From Paracoccaceae bacterium (GTDB lineage Bacteria; Pseudomonadota; Alphaproteobacteria; Rhodobacterales; Rhodobacteraceae), in assembly GCA_030148225.1 (NCBI GenBank), contig JASBTX010000010.1:1-64000 (forward strand): DNA of 64,000 nucleotides, in the 5' to 3' direction. The position numbers and the translations under genes are program-made. Positions 34,937 through 43,054 of the stretch are shown here, piece by piece; the first letter of the stretch is position 1, and each line of letters opens with the position of its first letter. The notes below the pieces were generated by a model, which was given only the letters and a program-made list of their open reading frames with translations, did not search any database and was not told the origin of the DNA.

Positions 34937-35623
34937 ATGAGCACGTTGAAAAAAATTCTTCTCGTCGATGACGAAGAGGACCTGCGCGAAGCCCTGAGTG
35001 AACAGCTGGTCATGACCGAGGATTTTGACGTATTCGAAGCCGGAACCGGTGCCGAGGCGATGGAGAAGGCGAAAGAAGCGCTTTATGACCTCGTTGTACT
35101 GGATGTGGGTCTTCCCGACACCGATGGCCGCGAACTGTGCCGGCTGTTGCGCAAACAGGGTGTGAAATGCCCCATCCTGATGCTGACCGGCCATGACAGC
35201 GACGCCGATACCATCCTCGGGCTTGATGCCGGCGCCAATGATTATGTCACCAAGCCGTTCAAGTTTCCGGTCCTTCTGGCCCGTATCCGCGCCCAGCTGC
35301 GCCAGCACGAGCAGTCCGAAGACGCGGTTTTCCAGCTTGGGCCTTACACGTTCAAACCATCGATGAAGATGCTGATTGACGAGCTGGAGAAAAAGATCCG
35401 TCTGACGGAAAAGGAAACGAACATCCTGAAGTTCCTTTATCGCTCTACCGATGGCGTGGTGCCGCGCGATGTGCTGCTGCACGAGGTCTGGGGTTACAAT
35501 GCGGGTGTCACGACCCACACGCTCGAAACGCATATCTATCGCCTGCGTCAAAAGATCGAGCCCGATCCCTCGAACGCCCGCCTTCTGGTTACCGAGAGCG
35601 GGGGCTACCGGCTGGTGGCCTGA
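34937..35623 (+). CDS. cenR: OmpR-family response regulator, CenR-like
   Basis: A 228-residue two-component regulator. The receiver domain (1-120) has the acid pocket DDEED (11-15), the phospho-acceptor D56 in LVVLDVGLPD, T in LTGHDS and the lysine in VTKPFKFP. A winged-helix DNA-binding domain follows (RLTEKETNILKFLYRS, VWGYNAGVTTHTLETHIYRLRQKIE, TESGGYRLVA). The sequence resembles the alphaproteobacterial CenR group that controls envelope genes; the name is my recognition of that pattern, not a search. No kinase gene is adjacent. The start at 34937 follows AGGTGAAG. A terminator follows, so it is likely monocistronic. Confidence 0.88.
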   Translation: MSTLKKILLVDDEEDLREALSEQLVMTEDFDVFEAGTGAEAMEKAKEALYDLVVLDVGLPDTDGRELCRLLRKQGVKCPILMLTGHDSDADTILGLDAGANDYVTKPFKFPVLLARIRAQLRQHEQSEDAVFQLGPYTFKPSMKMLIDELEKKIRLTEKETNILKFLYRSTDGVVPRDVLLHEVWGYNAGVTTHTLETHIYRLRQKIEPDPSNARLLVTESGGYRLVA

Positions 35624-35673
35624 GAATTCCCTCGCCGCATCGGGATGATGATGCGGTTCCTCCCTGTTGGACT

Positions 35674-35703
35674 GGGCCCGGGTTAATCCCGGGTCCTTTA
35701 TTG
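35674..35703 (+). terminator. Intrinsic terminator after the response regulator gene
   Basis: A 9-base GC-rich stem (35674-35682 with 35688-35696, one G-T wobble) and a 5-base loop TTAAT is followed by TTTATTG, about 50 bases after the stop. Confidence 0.65.
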
Positions 35704-35756
35704 TTGGGCGTTCCGTGTTGCCCGCGTTAGCCTGTGGCGGGCAGATCAGGGACGCC

Positions 35757-36731
35757 ATGGACGATTTTCAGTTCGAGGAACGCGCAGAACACGAGGCGGG
35801 ATTTGCCGCCATCTACCGGGACGAGATCGCACCCTATCTGCGCGCGGCAGAATCAGCGCGGCAAATCGCCGTGCGTCGCAGTCAGTTCCGGGTTGCAGTC
35901 GCGTTGGTGCTGGGTCTCGTCCTGGCCGCGCTAGCATTTTCCGTCGATCCGTTGTTGCCGATCTTTCCGGTGGCGGTGGGTGGCGGGGTGGCACTTTATT
36001 TTTACCTCAGCCGCACCGATCACCTGCGTGATCAGCTGACCGCCCACATCCGTCCGATACTTTGCCGGTTCATGGGTCTGGAATATACCGAGGAACCGAC
36101 GAGGCAGACGATTTCACTCAGCCGGCTGATCGGGCTGAATATCGTTCCCAGCGCCGACAATACCTATCTGGGGCCGATGGTCACCGGGCGCTGGCGCGGG
36201 CTGAAGTATCGGCTGGTAAACGCATCGTTCTATGATGAATCGCGTGACAGCGATGGTGATCGGAAACGCACCCGCCTGTTTTCGGGTATCCTGCTGGAGG
36301 TGGAATGCGTCAATTCAATGCCCCGGGTGGTTTTTCTGCCGGATTTCGGCAGGTGGGGCAATGCGCTCTTCCAATGGGCGTCGCGCTCGGTCAGGCCACC
36401 GCTCCGGCTGGCGCTTTTCGGCCCCGAGACGGAAGAGGTTTTCGAGGTATTCACGGATGATCCCGATGCGGCGGCAAAGCATCTTTACCCTGCATTCGGG
36501 CGGCAACTGGTTGATATTGCAAAAAGATATCAGGGTGGTCAGGCCTATGCAGCGGCGGCGTTCGACGGCAAGGCGTTTTTTCTTGCGCTGTCACTACCGC
36601 ACGCGTTTCTGAGCTTTGATGTGATGGACCGCTCACTGCAGGAGGCTGATGAGCAGATTCGCAACGGGCTGAGCGATCTGATGATTCCGCGTCAGATCAT
36701 CGATACCTTGCTGGATGGTGAAAACGCCTGA
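35757..36731 (+). CDS. DUF3137-like membrane protein
   Basis: A 324-residue protein with an N-terminal soluble helix (DDFQFEERAEHEAGF), two adjacent membrane segments at about residues 42-80 (VAVALVLGLVLAALAF and FPVAVGGGVALYFYL), and a cytoplasmic beta-rich C-terminal domain (LEVECVNSMPRVVFLPDFG; EVFTDDPDAAAKHLYP; FLALSLPHAFLSFDV). This layout matches the DUF3137 family; the function is unknown. The ATG at 35757 is preferred over 35667, which would overlap the terminator. It is convergent with the minus-strand HEAT-like gene. Confidence 0.82.
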   Translation: MDDFQFEERAEHEAGFAAIYRDEIAPYLRAAESARQIAVRRSQFRVAVALVLGLVLAALAFSVDPLLPIFPVAVGGGVALYFYLSRTDHLRDQLTAHIRPILCRFMGLEYTEEPTRQTISLSRLIGLNIVPSADNTYLGPMVTGRWRGLKYRLVNASFYDESRDSDGDRKRTRLFSGILLEVECVNSMPRVVFLPDFGRWGNALFQWASRSVRPPLRLALFGPETEEVFEVFTDDPDAAAKHLYPAFGRQLVDIAKRYQGGQAYAAAAFDGKAFFLALSLPHAFLSFDVMDRSLQEADEQIRNGLSDLMIPRQIIDTLLDGENA

Positions 36732-36739
36732 CGCATAGA

Positions 36740-37249
36740 TCAGCCCAAAAGTTGTCGCGCCGCCCGGATGCGCGCCCGCACTGATCCGCCGGTTTCAGAT
36801 TTTTCACCGTCGGTCAGGATGATCAGCGTATCGTTCCGGTATTCAGGAAAATCGCGGGCAACCCTGGCCGTGGCATAATAAGCCCAGGCTCTGACAAATG
36901 CGCTTTTGTCGGTGCGGAAAACGGCAAGCGTGTTGAACAGCGCGGCGGCGGAGGTTTTCGTCAGGTGAAAATCATCGCATATCTGCAGAACATGCAGGGC
37001 CGATGCCCAGTGCTGATAGCTGCCAAGCCGGGAAATCAACGCATTGGTGGTTTCTGCGTTCAACGGCCATGTCCCGGCTTCGATCCCGTGCTTCAAAATC
37101 CATTTGGCAGCCTTCTCGCAATCCGGGTCGGTGCTGAAGGCAATCAACCGGTCAACGATGTCGGGATCATCCTGACCAAGCAGATAAATATCGCGGACAT
37201 GCTGAACGTCGAAACCGTCCCACTTGGCCAGTTCATCACCCAGCCGCAT
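36740..37249 (-). CDS. HEAT-repeat-like protein coupled to soxR
   Basis: A 169-residue soluble, all-helical protein. Repeating helical pairs such as ETTNALISRLGSYQHWASALHVLQ and WAYYATARVARDFPEYRNDTLIIL resemble HEAT repeats, as in adaptor proteins or AlkD-type DNA alkylation repair folds; I cannot assign either. The start ATG at 37247-37249 has a GGAGGG 5 bases upstream (37255-37260) and overlaps the soxR end by 14 bases, so it is co-translated with SoxR. That linkage, rather than its sequence, suggests a stress-related role. Confidence 0.75.
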   Translation of the reverse strand: MRLGDELAKWDGFDVQHVRDIYLLGQDDPDIVDRLIAFSTDPDCEKAAKWILKHGIEAGTWPLNAETTNALISRLGSYQHWASALHVLQICDDFHLTKTSAAALFNTLAVFRTDKSAFVRAWAYYATARVARDFPEYRNDTLIILTDGEKSETGGSVRARIRAARQLLG

Positions 37250-37718
37250 CAGGACCCTCCGACGGTTGATCGCCGGCAAGGTACCGTGCGCCCGGCCCGA
37301 AACGGCGTGCGCTGTCACCGGGATTGTATAACGCGCAGGATTTCAGCGACAGGCAGCCACAGCCGATACAGCCGTCCAGCTTGTCCCGGATCAGCGTCAG
37401 CGTGTCGATACGTGCGTCGATATCCTGCCGGAACGCCTTGCCGATAACGGCCCAGTCCCGGGCCGAAGGTGTCCGGCCCTCGGGCAGTGTCGCGAGCTTT
37501 TCCCTGATTTCCCGGATCGAAAAACCCATCTGCTGCGCGATTTTGACAAAGGACAGGCGGCGGATGTCCGCGCGCCTGAACCTGCGCTGGCCCCCGGCGT
37601 TGCGCATCGGAGAGATCAGCCCGGCCTCTTCGTAGAAGCGGATCGCGGAAACCGCCAATCCCGTGCGTTTTGCCATTGTTCCGATCGAGATTTCCGGGGC
37701 GGGTCTGATTGCGTTCAT
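37236..37718 (-). CDS. soxR: Redox-sensing MerR-family regulator SoxR
   Basis: A 160-residue transcription factor with an N-terminal MerR helix-turn-helix (ISIGTMAKRTGLAVSAIRFYEEAGLI), a dimerisation helix and the [2Fe-2S] cluster cysteines C117, C120, C122 and C128 in CIGCGCLSLKSC. This is the exact SoxR spacing CxxCxC-x5-C. Oxidation of the cluster by redox-cycling compounds activates transcription by untwisting a 19-bp promoter spacer. Such a promoter lies between soxR and the divergent VOC gene (37725-37755). The operator is 10 bases from its own ATG, so autoregulation is plausible. Confidence 0.94.
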   Translation of the reverse strand: MNAIRPAPEISIGTMAKRTGLAVSAIRFYEEAGLISPMRNAGGQRRFRRADIRRLSFVKIAQQMGFSIREIREKLATLPEGRTPSARDWAVIGKAFRQDIDARIDTLTLIRDKLDGCIGCGCLSLKSCALYNPGDSARRFGPGARYLAGDQPSEGPDAAG

Positions 37719-37724
37719 TTCACC

Positions 37725-37755
37725 TTGACCTAAAGTTAACTTGAGAAATTAGAAC
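37725..37755 (+). promoter_or_regulatory. SoxR-type promoter with 19-bp spacer
   Basis: TTGACC (-35, 37725-37730), a 19-base spacer, then TAGAAC (-10, 37750-37755). A long 19-base spacer is the hallmark of MerR/SoxR-activated promoters. The SoxR operator lies within the spacer. Transcription would start near 37762, about 25 bases before the VOC gene ATG. Confidence 0.8.
37729..37746. promoter_or_regulatory. SoxR operator
   Basis: An 18-base imperfect palindrome, CCTAAAGTT/AACTTGAGA, centred at 37737/37738. It carries the AAGTTAACTT core of known SoxR boxes, with only small deviations at the flanks. It sits between the divergent soxR and VOC genes. Confidence 0.85.
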
Positions 37756-37787
37756 AGTATTATCAAATAGAATCAATGGAGATATCG

Positions 37788-38165
37788 ATGTCCCACCTTG
37801 AGCATGTGAACATGACTGTTGCCGATGTTGGCAAAACCGCTGCATGGCTTTGCGATGTGTTTGACTGGAAAATCAGATGGCAGGGCGACAGTCTGGCGGG
37901 GGGCTATACCGCCCATGTCGGCAATGATCAGGACTATGTTGCGATCTATGCACTCAAACCCGCCAATCCCAAGGTGGACAACAACTATACCACCGTCGGC
38001 GGGCTGAACCATATTGGCGTGGTGGTGGATGATCTTGACCGGGTTGAGGACAAGGTCAAATCGCATGGGTTCGAGACCTATTCCCACGCGGATTACGAAC
38101 CGGGCCGCCGGTTCTATTTTCGCGATAGCGACGGCATCGAGTTTGAGGTGGTGGCCTATGACTGA
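37788..38165 (+). CDS. VOC superfamily (glyoxalase-like) protein
   Basis: A 125-residue protein with the paired beta-alpha-beta-beta-beta modules of the vicinal oxygen chelate fold: SHLEHVNMTVADVGKTAAWL at the start, GGLNHIGVVVDDLDRVEDK in the middle and YFRDSDGIEFEVVAYD at the end. Candidate metal ligands are the two histidines and the terminal-strand glutamate. It could be a glyoxalase, dioxygenase or antibiotic-binding protein. The ATG at 37788 has GGAG 6 bases upstream. It lies directly behind the SoxR-type promoter, so induction by redox-active compounds is expected. Confidence 0.88.
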   Translation: MSHLEHVNMTVADVGKTAAWLCDVFDWKIRWQGDSLAGGYTAHVGNDQDYVAIYALKPANPKVDNNYTTVGGLNHIGVVVDDLDRVEDKVKSHGFETYSHADYEPGRRFYFRDSDGIEFEVVAYD

Positions 38166-38191
38166 TCGCGCGTATCGGGTGCAATAGATGC

Positions 38192-38223
38192 CGTGATCCT
38201 GCCGGTGGGCGTCGTGATCCTGC
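38192..38223. repeat. Pair of 11-base direct repeats before xth
   Basis: CGTGATCCTGC occurs at 38192-38202 and 38213-38223, 21 bases apart (two helical turns), in the 146-base gap between the VOC gene and xth. It could be a tandem regulator site or chance; nothing else is visible in this gap. Confidence 0.35.
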
Positions 38224-38311
38224 GGGAAGAGCGCGAAATGAACTTTGGCTGGCCATTGCGTGGTCGGGGCCGTAGATTTGGGGCCAATAACCCCGAGCGC
38301 AGGACCCCGAT

Positions 38312-39100
38312 ATGCCCCTTACCATCGCCACATGGAACATCAATTCGGTTCGGCTGCGGGAACCTATCGTGTTGAAACTGCTCCGGGAAAAATCCCCCGA
38401 TATCCTCTGCCTGCAGGAATGCAAAAGCCCCGTCGACAAGATACCCACCGATGGATTTGCCGAACTGGGCTATGGGCATATGATTGCGCGCGGGCAAAAA
38501 GGATATAACGGTGTGGCGATCCTGTCGAAACACCCGATCGAGGATCTGGGCAACAAGGATTTTGCCGATCTCGGGCATGCACGCCATGTGGCGGGGCGGC
38601 TGGAAAATGGCCTGACCATCCACAATTTCTATGTACCCGCTGGCGGTGATGAGCCCGACCGCGAGAAAAATGTGAAATTCGGGCAGAAACTGGATTACCT
38701 GACCGGTATGCGCGATTGGTTTCACGCCGAAAAGCCGCAGAAATCCGTTCTGGTCGGCGATCTGAACATCGCCCCGCGCGAGGATGATGTCTGGTCGCAC
38801 AAGCAACTGCTCAAGGTGGTCAGCCACACCCCGATCGAGGTGGCGCATCTGGGCGAGACGCAAGAGGCCGGCGGCTGGATCGATGTCACACGACGGGATA
38901 TTCCGGACGGGCAGCTTTATTCATGGTGGTCTTACCGCGCGCGCGACTGGGACGCGGCGGATAAGGGGCGGCGGCTTGATCATATCTGGGCCACGCCCGA
39001 TATCGTGAACGCGGCGCATGGTTCTTATGTACATCGCGACGCCCGCGGCTGGGAAAAGCCCTCGGACCACGCGCCCGTCTTTGCCAGTTTCGACGTGTAG
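38312..39100 (+). CDS. xth: Exodeoxyribonuclease III
   Basis: A 262-residue AP endonuclease/3'-exonuclease for base excision repair. Family marks are ATWNINSVRLR, the metal glutamate in LCLQECKS, GYNGVAILSK, the GDLNIAP motif, ARDWDAADKGRRLDHIWATP and the final catalytic SDHAPVFASF. All active-site residues are present. It lies 146 bases after the VOC gene, and the FAD-oxidase gene starts 6 bases after its stop, so xth may head that operon. Proximity to soxR suggests oxidative-stress context (inference). Confidence 0.95.
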   Translation: MPLTIATWNINSVRLREPIVLKLLREKSPDILCLQECKSPVDKIPTDGFAELGYGHMIARGQKGYNGVAILSKHPIEDLGNKDFADLGHARHVAGRLENGLTIHNFYVPAGGDEPDREKNVKFGQKLDYLTGMRDWFHAEKPQKSVLVGDLNIAPREDDVWSHKQLLKVVSHTPIEVAHLGETQEAGGWIDVTRRDIPDGQLYSWWSYRARDWDAADKGRRLDHIWATPDIVNAAHGSYVHRDARGWEKPSDHAPVFASFDV

Positions 39101-39106
39101 GCGGGG

Positions 39107-40591
39107 ATGGCGGGGATCAGCAGACGCGCCGCCCTCTTGGGCTCGGGGGCTGTGCTGGGCGTGCTGGGTCAGCGATATCTGGGCGCGCGTTTGCCCGATC
39201 TTGCCGGAACAGGCCCGGTTCTTGGCCCGGCGGTGCCACCAACGCTGAATGACGCAAGCGGCCTGTCGAAAACCCCTATCGCCAAGCACGTCACCCTGAC
39301 CGAGGACCCGGGTGAGGCGCTGGTTGTCGCACTCAGGGCAGAGCTTGCCGAGGCTGCGGCCGAGAACCGCCCGGTCAATATTGGTGCGGCGCGTCATTCC
39401 ATGGGCGGGCAGGCCATACCGCGCGACGGCACGGCGATCACGCTGGACAGCCGTTTTTTGCAGGCTGACCCGGATAAGGGGCTTTACCGCGTTCAGGCGG
39501 GTGTGCGCTGGCGCGAGGTGATCACGGCACTTGATCCGCTGAACCTTTCGCCCAAGGTCATGCAGTCGAACAATGATTTCGGGGTTGCGGCGACATTTTG
39601 CGTCAACGCACATGGTTGGCCGGTCAGCCATGGGCCCATGGGCTCAACCGTGCGCCGAATTCGGCTGATGCTGGCGGATGGTTCGCTGATCACCTGTTCG
39701 CGCGGTGAAAACCCCGAAATATTTGCTGCAACGATGGGGGGCTATGGGCTGACCGGGCTGATTACCGAACTGACGGTCGAGGCTGCGGCAAACCGGCGGC
39801 TTGTCCCCACGTTCGAGGATATGCCGGGCGATGCCTTTGCTGAACGATTTGTCGATGCGCTGGCCGAAGGTGCGGTTGATATGGCCTATGGCCGGCTGAA
39901 CGTCGATCGCACGCGCTTCTTCGAGGATGCGCTGATGATCACCTATCGCCCTGACCCCGATCAGACCGGGCTGACACCGGCGGCGGGTTCCGGGCTGGTG
40001 TCGCGGGCGTCGCGCTATCTCTTTCGGGCGCAGCTGGGCAATGAACGGGTCAAATCCCTCAGGTGGGGTGTTGAAACCCGGATCGGCACCCGCCTGACCG
40101 GGCCGGTGATGCGCAACTCGCTGATCAACGAACCGGTGATCACGCTGGATGACCGCGATCCGGCGCGCACGGATATCCTGCATGAATATTTTGTCTCTCC
40201 GGGTGAGTTCCCGGCGTTTCTGGACGCCTGCCGCGAAGTGATCCCGAGATCGTATCAGGAATTGCTGAACATCACGCTGCGCTATGTCGCGGCTGATACC
40301 GAGAGTGTCCTGTCTTTTGCCCCGGTCCCCCGTATCGCGGCGGTGATGCTGTTTTCGCAGGAAATGACCCGGCGCGCCGAGGCTGACATGAAGCGCATGA
40401 CGCAGGATCTGATCGACCGGATTATCGATATCGGCGGGACTTATTACCTGCCTTACCGGCTGCATGCGCGCCCCGATCAGTTCAACTGGGCCTATCCGCG
40501 CGCATCCGAATTTGCCGCACGCAAGCGGCTGATCGACCCCGATCTGCGGTTTCGGAATGCTTTGTGGGATACCTATCTGGAGGGAATGTGA
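39107..40591 (+). CDS. Exported FAD-linked oxidase (PCMH-type), probably Tat-dependent
   Basis: A 494-residue flavoprotein. The N-terminus ISRRAALLGSGAVLGVLG is a twin-arginine signal, so the folded enzyme is probably sent to the periplasm. The FAD domain shows NIGAARHSMGGQAIP (the histidine is a candidate covalent FAD site), VQAGVRWREVITAL, SNNDFGVAATFCVNAHG and MGGYGLTGLITELTVEA. The C-terminus (YLPYRLHARPDQFNWAYPR) resembles aldonolactone oxidase or DprE1-like enzymes. The substrate is unknown. Two membrane-protein genes follow with overlap or no gap, forming an operon. Confidence 0.87.
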   Translation: MAGISRRAALLGSGAVLGVLGQRYLGARLPDLAGTGPVLGPAVPPTLNDASGLSKTPIAKHVTLTEDPGEALVVALRAELAEAAAENRPVNIGAARHSMGGQAIPRDGTAITLDSRFLQADPDKGLYRVQAGVRWREVITALDPLNLSPKVMQSNNDFGVAATFCVNAHGWPVSHGPMGSTVRRIRLMLADGSLITCSRGENPEIFAATMGGYGLTGLITELTVEAAANRRLVPTFEDMPGDAFAERFVDALAEGAVDMAYGRLNVDRTRFFEDALMITYRPDPDQTGLTPAAGSGLVSRASRYLFRAQLGNERVKSLRWGVETRIGTRLTGPVMRNSLINEPVITLDDRDPARTDILHEYFVSPGEFPAFLDACREVIPRSYQELLNITLRYVAADTESVLSFAPVPRIAAVMLFSQEMTRRAEADMKRMTQDLIDRIIDIGGTYYLPYRLHARPDQFNWAYPRASEFAARKRLIDPDLRFRNALWDTYLEGM

Positions 40592-40986
40592 CACCGCTTC
40601 GCCTGATATCATTCGGCTATTTCTGCGCGCTCCTGATTGCCGCATCGCTCAACTATGTCCCCGGAATTGCGGATGCTGAGGGGCGTGCATTCGGCATATT
40701 CGCACTGGATCTGTCGGATGATGCGCTGCATCTGGCATCGGCGCTTTGGGCATTGGCAGCCAGCCTGTGGTCTGCGCGCGCCTCACGGATATTCCTTCTG
40801 GTTTTTGGCGCGCTTTATCTGGGTGACGGTCTGCTGGGCCTGCTGACGGGTTCGGGATATCTGGATCTTGGCATTCTGCTGAACGGACCTGTTGCGCAGC
40901 CTTTCGGTTTCCGCATCCTCGCCAATCTGCCCCATCTTGTGCTGGGGGGCGGTGCGGTGCTGGCCGGGCTGATCTGGCGGCGTTAG
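40588..40986 (+). CDS. Small four-helix membrane protein
   Basis: A 132-residue integral membrane protein with about four hydrophobic helices (ISFGYFCALLIAASL, LASALWALAASLW, IFLLVFGALYLGDGLLGLL, LVLGGGAVLAGLIW). I do not recognise a family. The likely start is the GTG at 40588 inside the oxidase stop region (ATGTGA); an ATG at 40564 is the alternative. GGAGGG at 40579-40584 lies close upstream. It is sandwiched between the FAD oxidase and another membrane-anchored protein, so it may anchor or pass electrons from the oxidase (inference). Confidence 0.75.
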   Translation: MTPLRLISFGYFCALLIAASLNYVPGIADAEGRAFGIFALDLSDDALHLASALWALAASLWSARASRIFLLVFGALYLGDGLLGLLTGSGYLDLGILLNGPVAQPFGFRILANLPHLVLGGGAVLAGLIWRR

Positions 40987-42045
40987 ATGCTGCGCTGGCT
41001 CACCAGATGGCTGCTGCGGTTTCTGCTGGTCCTCTTTCTGGGGCTGGCGCTCTTGGCGGCACCGATTGCCTATAACGAATTCGCCTGCCGGGCTGATCGC
41101 GTTACCGACATTTACGACCCCCTTATCACCGACGCCGCCTATCAGCGGCCCGAGGCCCGCACGCTGTTGACCTATCCGGAATGGCATATCGTCAACGCCT
41201 ATGACGACTACGCCCGCGTGATCAGGACGGGTGATCCGCATGACTACGGGTTTGTCGAGGCGATCACCGGATATTGGGTTTCGCTTTGTACGCTGACGAC
41301 CGCCTCGGCCAATCATGGCGGCTTCGACAGCGAAACGCGCCAACTGGTCTATGTCATCGGCGCGAGCTTCACGCTCGAATTCGCGCTCAAAGCGGCGTAC
41401 GAGGAAACGCTCGGTCGGATCGCGACGTGGATACGTGGCCCGGCGGGCGCCGCAACCGACGAGGTGTCGGCCAGCCTCGCGCGCGACTATGCCGAATTTC
41501 TGCAGCAGACGCCCTGGTATAAATGGAATTTCGGCGCTGATATCGATGCCCTGAAAGTTGTCTCCGAAGATGCGTTCCGCGACCGAGAGCGGATTTTTGC
41601 CCTTGGTCTCGAGTTTGGGGCCAAGTCCGCCTATGCCGGGCTGATCGACAGGGCGGTGTCACTGGTCGGACCGGACGATCTGCGATTGCGTTCGGTCATC
41701 CGGGCCGAGGATCGCGAGATTGTTTCAGGCTTTGCCGATGTTACCATCATCGGCCCCCAAGGTGACGGGATCGAGATCGAAACCCCCCGGTATCGTGCCT
41801 TCACCGAAATCTTGCTCAAAATGGCAGTCGCTGGGGGCGAACTGATCGAGATTGCGGGCAATGACGATATCATGCTGTCGGTGATCACACCCGGCCCCGA
41901 ATTTCCGCTGGCCGCCTTTACGTTACCCCGGCAGGGATATGACGATTTCCGGCACCTTGTCCTGATCAAGGTAACCGAACTCGGCCAGACGCTCAGGTCG
42001 CTGGAAGGCGAGGGCGCCCGGCTGGAGCATGTCTTTGATTACTAG
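40987..42045 (+). CDS. Membrane-anchored protein of unknown function
   Basis: A 352-residue protein with one N-terminal membrane helix (WLLRFLLVLFLGLALLAAPIAY) and a large, probably periplasmic domain. Visible stretches are LLTYPEWHIVNAYDDYA, GYWVSLCTLTTASANHGG, LEFALKAAYEETLGR and ETPWYKW-like QQTPWYKWNFG. It is mixed alpha/beta and not a family I recognise. It begins immediately after the previous stop, so it is the third gene of the FAD oxidase operon. Shared envelope location is the only functional hint. Confidence 0.78.
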   Translation: MLRWLTRWLLRFLLVLFLGLALLAAPIAYNEFACRADRVTDIYDPLITDAAYQRPEARTLLTYPEWHIVNAYDDYARVIRTGDPHDYGFVEAITGYWVSLCTLTTASANHGGFDSETRQLVYVIGASFTLEFALKAAYEETLGRIATWIRGPAGAATDEVSASLARDYAEFLQQTPWYKWNFGADIDALKVVSEDAFRDRERIFALGLEFGAKSAYAGLIDRAVSLVGPDDLRLRSVIRAEDREIVSGFADVTIIGPQGDGIEIETPRYRAFTEILLKMAVAGGELIEIAGNDDIMLSVITPGPEFPLAAFTLPRQGYDDFRHLVLIKVTELGQTLRSLEGEGARLEHVFDY

Positions 42046-42115
42046 GGCTGCCTGACCTTGCAACGGCGGCACCGATACTCCATGTAAACCGCAAGTTCAT
42101 ATGCGGGATGATGAG

Positions 42116-43027
42116 ATGTTTGGATTGGGTGGCGGAACGCCGGAACAGGAACAAAGCGGAGCACTGATCAAGGACAGTACCGAGGCGACATTCATGCAGG
42201 ATGTGGTCGAGGCCAGTCAGGACATCCCGGTCATTGTCGATTTCTGGGCGCCATGGTGCGGCCCGTGCAAGACGCTGGGCCCCGCGCTCGAGGCGGCGGT
42301 GAACGCGGCGGGCGGCAAGGTCCGGATGGTCAAGGTCGATGTCGATCAGAACCAGGCGATTGCCGCGCAATTGCGCATTCAGTCCATCCCGACGGTCTAT
42401 GCCTTTTACAAGGGTCAGCCGATTGACGGGTTTCAGGGCAATGTGACCCCGTCTGAAATCAATGATTTCATCAACCGCGTCGCGGCGCAGGCCGGGGATG
42501 GCGGGCTGAGTGAAGCGGTCGAAGCTGCCGAGCAGATGCTGGCCGATGGGGCAGCGGTTGACGCGGCCCAGACATTCGCCGCCATTCTGGGTGAGGAGCC
42601 AGCAAATGCCGCCGCCTATGGCGGGCTGGTACGCGCCCATCTTGCAATGGAGGAACTGGACCGGGCCGAGGCGCTGTTGGCAAGTGTCGATCCAGCGATT
42701 GCCGCCGCGCCCGAGGTCGAGGCCGCGCGCGCCCAGCTGGAACTGGCGCGTCAAGCTGCGGATGCCGGCCCGCTGGGCGATCTGTCGGCGAAGGTCGCCG
42801 CTGACCCTGCCGATCATCAGGCGCGTTTCGACTATGCCACGGCGCTGCACGCGGCGGGCAATATCGAACAGGCGGTGGACGAATTGCTGGAACTCTTCCG
42901 GCGCGACCGCGAGTGGAATGACGGTGCGGCAAAGGCGCAGCTTTTCACGATATTCGAAGCGCTCAAGCCCGAGGATCCCATCGCGCTGAACGGGCGGCGG
43001 AAACTTTCGTCGCTGATATTTGCCTGA
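42116..43027 (+). CDS. CnoX/YbbN-type thioredoxin-TPR chaperone
   Basis: A 303-residue cytoplasmic protein: thioredoxin domain (about 15-125) followed by TPR-like repeats (about 130-303). The active site is a complete WCGPC (C48 and C51) in VDFWAPWCGPCKTLGP, and the cis-proline is in IQSIPTVYAF. CnoX protects proteins from oxidative damage and hands them to GroEL/DnaK. E. coli CnoX has lost one cysteine of the site; this one keeps both and so may be redox-active. The start at 42116 (MFGLGGG) is preferred over 42101. Confidence 0.9.
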   Translation: MFGLGGGTPEQEQSGALIKDSTEATFMQDVVEASQDIPVIVDFWAPWCGPCKTLGPALEAAVNAAGGKVRMVKVDVDQNQAIAAQLRIQSIPTVYAFYKGQPIDGFQGNVTPSEINDFINRVAAQAGDGGLSEAVEAAEQMLADGAAVDAAQTFAAILGEEPANAAAYGGLVRAHLAMEELDRAEALLASVDPAIAAAPEVEAARAQLELARQAADAGPLGDLSAKVAADPADHQARFDYATALHAAGNIEQAVDELLELFRRDREWNDGAAKAQLFTIFEALKPEDPIALNGRRKLSSLIFA

Positions 43028-43054
43028 CAGAGTTTCGCCGCTACACTTCAATCC

